Positions 1 through 5,685 of a DNA stretch of 7,065 nt are shown one piece after another (within the stretch, counting starts at the first letter, position 1; each line of letters begins with the position of its first letter). Location: contig JAGXIA010000036.1 of the NCBI GenBank assembly GCA_024635885.1, positions 1 to 7,065 of the forward strand. The letters are read 5' to 3'. This stretch comes from Helicobacteraceae bacterium. Lineage in GTDB: Bacteria > Campylobacterota > Campylobacteria > Campylobacterales > Sulfurimonadaceae. Position numbers and translations under genes: made by a program. The notes under the pieces were generated by a model. It had not been told where the DNA came from, ran no database searches, and saw only the letters and a program-made list of their open reading frames with translations.

Positions 1-23
1 GGCATGTGGAAATTTAAATAAAT

Positions 24-1736
24 TTACGGTTCGAAAATGGATACCGCTTTTTTCTCTTTAAAATGAAAGTGTATTTCTAAGTTTGACATATATAAAAGTA
101 CGGGCACAATAACTAATGATGAAATAACTGCAGCAATGGTTCCAAAAATAAGGGCAACTCCAAGACCGCCAAAGACAGCATCTCCTGCTAGAAGAGTAGA
201 AGCTAGAATAATAGCTGCTGCAGTTAAGATAATAGGTTTTGCACGTGTTGCTGTTGCGTATGCTATAGCTTCTGCTTTATACATACCCTTGTTAGCCATT
301 AATGATTTTGTAAAATCGATTAACAGTAAAGAATTACGAGAGCTAATCCCGATAAGGGCTATGAAACCTATAAGGGAGGTAGCTGTTAAGAAAAAAGTAT
401 CTGCTGAAAAGATATCCATTATAAAATGTCCGACAATTACACCTATTATAGAAAGGAATGAACCTAAAAGAATAATGCCGCTTAGAGTATAACTTTTATA
501 GTAAATGACCATTAATAAAAATATAAGAACAAGCGCTGCTATAAAAGCTGCTCCCAACTCAACAAAAGTATCAAGTGTTACTTCCATTTCTCCATCCCAA
601 ATAAGCTTGTAAGTTTTCATTGTTGATTTTTCTGTTAAATGAAGATTAAAGAGACCAACTTTTTCAATGTCATATTCATCAGTGAAAGTATCAAGTATTA
701 CATTTCTAGCTTCCATTAATGGATAAACTTGAGACACCATATCTGTCTCAGCCATAACATTTGTCATTTGATGCAGATTCTTACTCATAATCATAGGGTT
801 TGAACTTTTAGGAGTAATTGTAATGAGTTCTGTTATTGGAATCATCATTCCCATTTTATTCATAAGTTTTAAAGATGAAAGTTTCATTTGAACTGCATGA
901 ATATCTTTTTCTGTGAATTTTTTTGATTTTTCGCTTAAAGATAGGTATATTGGAACTTGATCGTTATATACATCTGAATTTTTAAAAGCTATCTGCATTC
1001 CCTCAAAAGCTAAATATAAAACGTCATTTAACTGCTTCATTGATAGTAATGAACGAACTACTTTGGTACTATCTACTTTAATTTCATAAGTATCATAAAT
1101 ATTGTCTTGCATAATATCGACATCAACAAGTCCGTCTGTCTTTTTAAATACATCGGAAACTCTAGATGCAATTTTTCTGATTCCATTAGCGTCCTTTCCA
1201 TATATTTCAGCAACCACTGCAGCTAAAACTGGAGGACCGGCAGGTGGCTCTACGAATGTAATAATAGTGTTTGGATAAATAGACTCACAACTACTTTTTA
1301 TAAGAGGTCGCATTCTTTGAACCATTAAATATGAAGGTTCATCTCTATTATGTTTTTTTGTTAGATTTAGAACTATTTCTGCTACATTTTCTGAATTTTT
1401 AAACTGTGAACCTTTCATCAAACCGGCAAAATCCAAAGGAGAACCAGTACCTAAAAAAACTTCTGTGTCAGTAACTTTATTTTCTTTTTGAATAAAGCTT
1501 ACTATACAATCAGTTACTTGTTTCGTCTGTTGTATTGAGCTTCCATTTGCAAGTGTAGTATATATTGTAAATGTGTCATTATTCTTGCCTGGCAACATTT
1601 TTGCAAGTACGAGTTTAGTCGGAGCTATCATTAAAATAGAGAGTATAAAAGCTATTAAAGTTGCAAAAAGTATAATTTTTCTTTGCTTGGAGCTTTGTAT
1701 TCCTGTAAAAATAGCATTTTCAAACTTTTTAAACAT
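24..1736 (-). CDS. RND efflux permease, C-terminal half (TM7-TM12)
   Basis: 570-residue protein matching the second half of an AcrB/CusA-type inner-membrane RND pump, which is normally one chain of about 1000-1100 residues. A short basic N-terminal helix leads into TM7 (about 20-38). A periplasmic porter/docking region follows (about 40-388) and carries the motif EPPAGPPV (163-170) followed by AEIYG, typical of one RND subgroup. TM8 to TM12 lie at roughly 390-411, 417-438, 449-474, 500-516 and 524-550. In TM10, R467 aligns with the proton-relay Lys940 of E. coli AcrB and D474 with Glu947; in TM11, K500 sits where AcrB has Arg971. The start ATG (1736-1734) overlaps the stop of the N-terminal half as TAATG, with GGGAG six bases upstream (1747-1743), so translation is probably coupled. 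By inference the two halves assemble into one protomer. The substrate is unknown. Only 23 bases follow the stop, with no visible terminator. Confidence 0.9.
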   Translation of the reverse strand: MFKKFENAIFTGIQSSKQRKIILFATLIAFILSILMIAPTKLVLAKMLPGKNNDTFTIYTTLANGSSIQQTKQVTDCIVSFIQKENKVTDTEVFLGTGSPLDFAGLMKGSQFKNSENVAEIVLNLTKKHNRDEPSYLMVQRMRPLIKSSCESIYPNTIITFVEPPAGPPVLAAVVAEIYGKDANGIRKIASRVSDVFKKTDGLVDVDIMQDNIYDTYEIKVDSTKVVRSLLSMKQLNDVLYLAFEGMQIAFKNSDVYNDQVPIYLSLSEKSKKFTEKDIHAVQMKLSSLKLMNKMGMMIPITELITITPKSSNPMIMSKNLHQMTNVMAETDMVSQVYPLMEARNVILDTFTDEYDIEKVGLFNLHLTEKSTMKTYKLIWDGEMEVTLDTFVELGAAFIAALVLIFLLMVIYYKSYTLSGIILLGSFLSIIGVIVGHFIMDIFSADTFFLTATSLIGFIALIGISSRNSLLLIDFTKSLMANKGMYKAEAIAYATATRAKPIILTAAAIILASTLLAGDAVFGGLGVALIFGTIAAVISSLVIVPVLLYMSNLEIHFHFKEKKAVSIFEP

Positions 1737-1753
1737 TAGTGGCTCCCTTTTTT
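1734..1753 (-). promoter_or_regulatory. Translational coupling site between the two permease halves (A6-GGGAG...TAATG)
   Basis: On the minus strand, six A bases (1753-1748) and GGGAG (1747-1743) precede the TAATG junction (1738-1734), where the stop of the N-terminal half and the start of the C-terminal half share one base. GGGAG at six bases from ATG is a usable Shine-Dalgarno, so ribosomes ending the first half can restart on the second and give roughly matched amounts. The second reading frame is -1 relative to the first and is closed by TAA at 1754-1752. A -1 slip could therefore join the chains only within the short stretch after that codon. Confidence 0.6.
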
Positions 1754-3328
1754 ACTATGGTCCGGTTTTTTAAGCATTCTTACTGCCAGATAAGGTGTGA
1801 ATATGTAGGCAACAAAGAGTGATGCAACAAGGGCTACAGGAACATTGGCTGGAATAGGTTTCATAAATTGCCCCATCATCTGACCAACAAAAGCCATAGG
1901 AACCATAGTCATTATAATAGCCAGTGTTGCTATATTCGTCGGTGGACCTATCTCATCAGTAGCTCTAATCATAAGCGTATCTACGTCTTCATTTATTGAC
2001 TCTATGGAGTGATAGTGTCTGTGAATGTTTTCAATAACAATTATAGCAGCGTCAACCAAGAGTCCTAAAGATAATAAAAAGGCAAAAAGGGTAATACGGT
2101 TTATTGTCTGACCTGTTAAGTATGCAGTAAATAAAGTAATAGCTAAAATTGCAGGAACGGTGAAAGTAACAATTAATGATTCTCTCCAGCCAAGAACAAA
2201 TGCCAGTAAGATTGCAATAATTAGAATTGATAACAGTAGATGAAGTACAAGTTCATTTACTGCTTCATTTGCTCTTTCGCCATCATTTCTGGTGATAACG
2301 AAATTAATACCATTTTCTTTTAAAGACTCTTTATATGTTTCAAGCTCTGTCTTAACGGCATCGGCAATAATAACAGCATTTGTGCCTTGCAGTTTTGAAA
2401 CAGTTAAAGTAACTTGTTCCTGTAGAGGTGAAAATTTACTATTTTCATCTTGTATACTAATTGAAACAGATTTAAAATTTTGAATATCATAAGAGCTTTC
2501 TACTGTAGCAATTTGATTGAGATATATTGGAGAACCCATGTATTGAGCCACAATAATATTGCCAATATCTTTTTCGTCTTCAATGGCATTTTTTACACCA
2601 AGCATGACTATTTTGTTGTCTTTAGATTTGTTTTTTATAGCTGGAAGACTGTATGACAATGACTCTACAGCTTGAACAATCTGACCCATAGAGATATTGT
2701 AACCAGAGAGTTTATTGATATCTACTTCTATATTGAATTGATGTTTATTGCCACCTTTTACTTCAGTAACTGCAACGTTCTCAAGACCGTTTATTTGGTG
2801 TTGAATATTTTTTACCTTGTCATAAAGTTCTGTTTTACTCATATTTGGATTATTGGAAAAAAATGCGACCGTGACAATTGGTATATCAACATCAATATCA
2901 AGTGGTTTAATAATAGGGTTCTTAGCACCTTTTGGAAACATGCCGGAATTTTGCATAATTTTATCATACACTTTTAGATTAGAACCCTCTTTTTCTTCAC
3001 CAATGTAAAAAGCCACATTCACTATGCCGACATTATCCATAGCCATTCCACTAATGTTTTCGACACCTTTTACTTCTTTTAGTTTTCTCTCAAGAGGTCT
3101 TACAATAACTTTTTCAATCTCTGTTGCACTTGCTCCAGGTAAGGCTACGATTACAGTAGAACCACTCACTACCATTTGAGGGTTTTCTTCACGCGGCATT
3201 ATTGTTAAAGCTAAATAACCTATAACTAATAAAAATATACCAAGAACAGGAGTAAGCGGACTGCGTAAAAACGCTTTAGCTAATTTACCGGCAAAATCTT
3301 TTGGTTCATAGGGTTTATGTTTATTCAT
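1736..3328 (-). CDS. RND efflux permease, N-terminal half (TM1-TM6)
   Basis: 530-residue protein equal to the first half of an RND transporter. TM1 is at about 26-44, followed by the periplasmic porter domain (about 45-358, including the family-like PREENPQ at 45-51 and LPGASATEIE at 63-72). TM2 to TM6 lie near 359-379, 383-403, 412-433, 461-482 and 493-515. TM4 contains LLVDAAIIVIEN: D426 aligns with AcrB Asp407 and E433 with Glu414, but the second aspartate (Asp408 in AcrB) is Ala427, as in the metal pump CusA. TM6 is followed by a short charged tail (KKPDHSKKGSH) and a TAA stop, exactly where single-chain pumps continue through a cytoplasmic linker into TM7. The start ATG lies 10 bases after the adaptor stop, with TAAGG overlapping that stop as a ribosome site. 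The protein should work only together with the adjoining C-terminal half, or as a frameshifted fusion with it. The motifs are intact, so it does not look like a decaying gene. Confidence 0.9.
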   Translation of the reverse strand: MNKHKPYEPKDFAGKLAKAFLRSPLTPVLGIFLLVIGYLALTIMPREENPQMVVSGSTVIVALPGASATEIEKVIVRPLERKLKEVKGVENISGMAMDNVGIVNVAFYIGEEKEGSNLKVYDKIMQNSGMFPKGAKNPIIKPLDIDVDIPIVTVAFFSNNPNMSKTELYDKVKNIQHQINGLENVAVTEVKGGNKHQFNIEVDINKLSGYNISMGQIVQAVESLSYSLPAIKNKSKDNKIVMLGVKNAIEDEKDIGNIIVAQYMGSPIYLNQIATVESSYDIQNFKSVSISIQDENSKFSPLQEQVTLTVSKLQGTNAVIIADAVKTELETYKESLKENGINFVITRNDGERANEAVNELVLHLLLSILIIAILLAFVLGWRESLIVTFTVPAILAITLFTAYLTGQTINRITLFAFLLSLGLLVDAAIIVIENIHRHYHSIESINEDVDTLMIRATDEIGPPTNIATLAIIMTMVPMAFVGQMMGQFMKPIPANVPVALVASLFVAYIFTPYLAVRMLKKPDHSKKGSH

Positions 3329-3338
3329 ATTCTTTACC

Positions 3339-4130
3339 TTAGTCGATGCTGATCGTAGCGTACATACCAGGATATACCGATTTATTTTTATTTTTAAATG
3401 ATATCTTTATTTTAAAAGAGTGGGTCATAGGATTTGAGCTTGGAATAATCGCACTCACTTTTCCAGTTTCTACGATTTGTAAAGAGGGAATTTTTACAGT
3501 TACTTTTTTCCCATGTTTTATAAGAGCTAGATTGCTTTCTGCTATTTCAGCTGATATTTTTAAGTTCGTTAAATCTGACAAAACAATAGCAGGCATTCCT
3601 GGCATTGCCATCTCTCCTACATTAATATTTTTAGCAATTATAACTCCATCATTGGGAGCTTTTATATTTAAGTACCTATACTGATTTTTAACTTCTTGCA
3701 GTCGAGCTTGAGCTTGTATGACTTGTTTTTGAGCAATTATAACCATATTTTCCATGTTGCGTTCTGCAAGGGCAAGATTCTCAACTTCATATTTTGAAAC
3801 CATGTCTTTTTTTAAAAGTCTTCTATGTCTTTGAAGGTTTAATTTAACATTCATATATTTGTTTTGATACATTTGAAGTGATAGTTGTGCTTGTGAAATA
3901 GCAAGTTGAACTTGAGTTAAAGCAGAGTCTATTTCTTTAGAATCAATAGTATAGAGGAGATCACCTTTTTTTACATAATCACCTTCTGAAACTTTTACAT
4001 TTGTTACAAAACCCATAAAGCGGCTTGTAATCATTTTTTCATTATCTGAAATCACGCTTCCTGAAAGAGTTAAAGTCTCCGCTATGAGTGAAGCTCCAAG
4101 TGCCATTAGTAGTAAAAGCTTTTTTATCAT
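3339..4130 (-). CDS. RND periplasmic adaptor (HlyD/AcrA-type membrane fusion protein), short form
   Basis: 263-residue adaptor that should link the inner-membrane pump to the TolC-like duct. An N-terminal signal peptide (MIKKLLLLMALGASLIA, probable cleavage after residue 17) carries no lipobox cysteine, so the mature protein is probably soluble and periplasmic rather than a lipoprotein. Next come the first lipoyl half-motif (about 38-62, VSEGDYVKKGDLLYTID), a long alpha-helical coiled-coil hairpin (about 65-153, rich in Gln, Leu and Lys), the second lipoyl half (about 155-186, IKAPNDGVIIAKNINVGE) and a beta-barrel domain ending in YPGMYATISID. AcrA-type adaptors are near 370-400 residues and have a further membrane-proximal domain. 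This one stops after the barrel, and the permease gene begins 10 bases later. The start is fixed by the ATGA overlap with the preceding gene's stop and by GGAG seven bases upstream (4141-4138). Confidence 0.9.
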   Translation of the reverse strand: MIKKLLLLMALGASLIAETLTLSGSVISDNEKMITSRFMGFVTNVKVSEGDYVKKGDLLYTIDSKEIDSALTQVQLAISQAQLSLQMYQNKYMNVKLNLQRHRRLLKKDMVSKYEVENLALAERNMENMVIIAQKQVIQAQARLQEVKNQYRYLNIKAPNDGVIIAKNINVGEMAMPGMPAIVLSDLTNLKISAEIAESNLALIKHGKKVTVKIPSLQIVETGKVSAIIPSSNPMTHSFKIKISFKNKNKSVYPGMYATISID

Positions 4131-5548
4131 TTTTGTTCTCCGTTTGCTAATTTTTCAAGTTCAAATATTCTTTGATTACGCTTGTTTTTTGTTTGTTGAA
4201 GTTGCAGTATTTTTTTAATTTCTTCTGACTGTTTAATTATTACATCGCTCATAGAAATGAGCTTTTCTCTATATCTGCCTTCGTAATTAGTATAAATTTC
4301 ACTTGCAAGGGCTAACTCTTTTTGCAAAGAGCTAATGTCAGAATCTAGGGTTATGATTTCTGTTCTAATTTTGTCAACCTGAAGTGTAATGCCTTTTTGT
4401 GCAAGTTGAAGCTGAGTTTTAGTTTTAAGTTGCTTTATTTGAGCTTTTTGCAGCTTTGCATTGTCTATACCGCCGTTAAAAATATTCCAGCTAAGTCTGG
4501 CACCGACTGTGTAAGACTGATGGTCGTCTGCATTTCCTAAAAAAGTATCATCAGCAGTTGCAACTTCTGCAAAAGCTCCCACCATTGGATAATAAGATGA
4601 TTTGGAGACATCAAGCATGCCTTCTTGAACTTCTAGACCTGCTGAAGCTTTTTTAATATCGAGATTTTTGTTTAAAATGTCTTCATTTGTAAATACAGGC
4701 ATAAGTACATTTTCGCGAGGAGTAGTAATGTTTGTTATTTTTTGATTGAGTAAAAAACTGATGTAATGATAAAGCAGTTTTTGATTAGAATCCATTTGAG
4801 TAATAAGCCTCTCGACATTCCCTTTTTTTGCCTGAACCTCAAGTAAATCAACTTTTTTTGCATAACCGACATCTATCATGCTTTGTGTCGTATCTTCTAA
4901 AGTCTCTATATTATGAAAAATAGTATTTAAGTTTTTTATTGATTCTTCCAAAAGAGCCATATCGTAAAAACTTTTTCTCAGTTCATAAATTTTCTCATTA
5001 ACAACTTGCTCTTTTTCTAAGCCTTTCATTTTTGTCATAGCATTCATAATCTCTGAATAACTGCTTATCTTAAAACCTGTGAAGAGGGGAATTTCATACT
5101 TGAGTTTGCTTTGGAAAAAGTTTCTTGCGTCGGGGTAGTTTAATCTATCAGGTGGAGTTGTATAAGCGCTTTCAGGAATAGGTTGTCCCGCACCCATTGC
5201 TGGTGTAGCTACATCCATAAACTCTTTAGCTCCAAAATCACCAAAAGTAGCTTCTCTCGAAGCAAGTTTAAACCCGAACACATTCCCCGCGTCATTAGAG
5301 TTCGAAAAATCCTGAATAAAATCTAACTTACCCCAGTGCTTTCCTGAGGCTGTTTTTTCATCTTCTTTAGCGGCTTTTACATCCAATGTAGCAGCTTGTA
5401 TTTCCAGATTTTGAGATTTTAAAATTTCGATTGCCTCACTAAGTGTCAATGAGTCTGTGGTAGCTATCTGTGCAGCATTTAAAGTTAAAGATAAAAAAAG
5501 CATGAAAATTATTTTTTTTGTCAAAAATGCATTTGTATATGTACGCAT
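4127..5548 (-). CDS. TolC-family outer-membrane efflux channel
   Basis: 473-residue outer-membrane factor, close to the usual family length. A signal peptide covers about residues 1-25 (hydrophobic IIFMLFLSLTLNA). The mature chain shows the duplicated OEP layout. The first half has a helix (LTLSEAIEILKSQN, 34-47), a long surface loop rich in Gly, Asp and Pro (about 81-145), then the strand-to-helix signature YEIPLFTGFK (151-160) and long helices to about 270. The second half has a helix near 290-315, strands around 316-356 with LSWNIFNGG (352-360), then helices to the C-terminus. Trimers of this fold form the outer-membrane barrel and periplasmic tunnel through which the pump exports substrate. 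It is the first gene of the operon. The start is supported by GGAGG at 5557-5553, four bases before ATG; an internal Met16 is less likely because starting there would remove the basic part of the signal peptide. The stop overlaps the adaptor start by four bases (ATGA). Confidence 0.9.
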   Translation of the reverse strand: MRTYTNAFLTKKIIFMLFLSLTLNAAQIATTDSLTLSEAIEILKSQNLEIQAATLDVKAAKEDEKTASGKHWGKLDFIQDFSNSNDAGNVFGFKLASREATFGDFGAKEFMDVATPAMGAGQPIPESAYTTPPDRLNYPDARNFFQSKLKYEIPLFTGFKISSYSEIMNAMTKMKGLEKEQVVNEKIYELRKSFYDMALLEESIKNLNTIFHNIETLEDTTQSMIDVGYAKKVDLLEVQAKKGNVERLITQMDSNQKLLYHYISFLLNQKITNITTPRENVLMPVFTNEDILNKNLDIKKASAGLEVQEGMLDVSKSSYYPMVGAFAEVATADDTFLGNADDHQSYTVGARLSWNIFNGGIDNAKLQKAQIKQLKTKTQLQLAQKGITLQVDKIRTEIITLDSDISSLQKELALASEIYTNYEGRYREKLISMSDVIIKQSEEIKKILQLQQTKNKRNQRIFELEKLANGEQK

Positions 5549-5594
5549 TTGCCCTCCAAAATTATTATATATTAAATTTATTGTGTAAGCACAG

Positions 5595-5603
5595 ATTATA
5601 ACA
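5595..5603 (-). promoter_or_regulatory. Extended -10 promoter element of the efflux operon
   Basis: Read on the minus strand, this is TGTTATAAT, a perfect extended -10 (TG, one base, TATAAT). It lies about 46 bases before the TolC-family start codon, giving a predicted leader of about 40 bases. No good TTGACA-like -35 is present at 16-18 bases; AT-rich sequence replaces it, as is known for Campylobacterota sigma-70 promoters. It is the best promoter candidate for the four-gene pump operon. The start site has not been measured. Confidence 0.55.
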
Positions 5604-5604
5604 T

Positions 5605-5623
5605 ATATTTGCTATCCAAATAT
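5605..5623. promoter_or_regulatory. Candidate operator: perfect 7-bp inverted repeat ATATTTG-N5-CAAATAT
   Basis: The two arms (5605-5611 and 5617-5623) are exact reverse complements separated by CTATC, with 12 bases from arm centre to arm centre, a spacing suited to a dimeric helix-turn-helix regulator. The repeat lies one base upstream of the extended -10 of the pump promoter and covers its -35 region, so a bound protein could block or assist RNA polymerase. No regulator gene is visible in the window. The palindrome is directly seen; its role is inferred, and AT-rich DNA yields such repeats by chance more often than average DNA. Confidence 0.4.
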
Positions 5624-5662
5624 CATATTAAAATCAAATTACTGAATCTACAGCAGAAACAG

Positions 5663-5668
5663 TATAAT
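5663..5668 (+). promoter_or_regulatory. Candidate -10 (TATAAT) for the DUF255 gene
   Basis: A perfect TATAAT hexamer lies 17 bases before the start codon at 5686. If used, transcription would start near 5675, giving a very short leader that begins at or inside the AAAGG ribosome site (5674-5678). No convincing -35 is present. A less perfect TAAAAT at 5629-5634 would give a more ordinary leader of about 45 bases and is the main alternative. Confidence 0.35.
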
Positions 5669-5685
5669 TGTACAAAGGCTAAAAT

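Noticed and set aside
1..23. Possible start of a further operon gene or a terminator after the permease
   Set aside because: Only 23 AT-rich bases are available. There is no stem-loop with a T-run and no ribosome site before the ATG-like triplet, so nothing can be supported.
136..492. Plus-strand open frame of 118 codons
   Set aside because: It is antisense to the TM8-TM12 region of the permease, has no ribosome site and matches nothing recognisable; it is a shadow of the real gene.
2672..2977. Plus-strand open frame of 101 codons
   Set aside because: It lies antisense to the conserved porter domain of the permease N-terminal half, and its composition is what the complement of that gene gives.
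24..3328. Permease as a decayed pseudogene
   Set aside because: Both halves are full length with intact transmembrane helices and charged relay positions, and the second has its own ribosome site. A broken gene would be expected to show further damage.
3346..3684. Plus-strand open frame of 112 codons
   Set aside because: It is antisense to the adaptor barrel and lipoyl regions, which carry clear family motifs on the minus strand.
4901..5160. Long Gly/Asp/Pro-rich loop near the TolC-like N-terminus as an inserted domain
   Set aside because: A long first surface loop is common in TolC-like proteins of this bacterial group, and the reading frame and composition continue smoothly.
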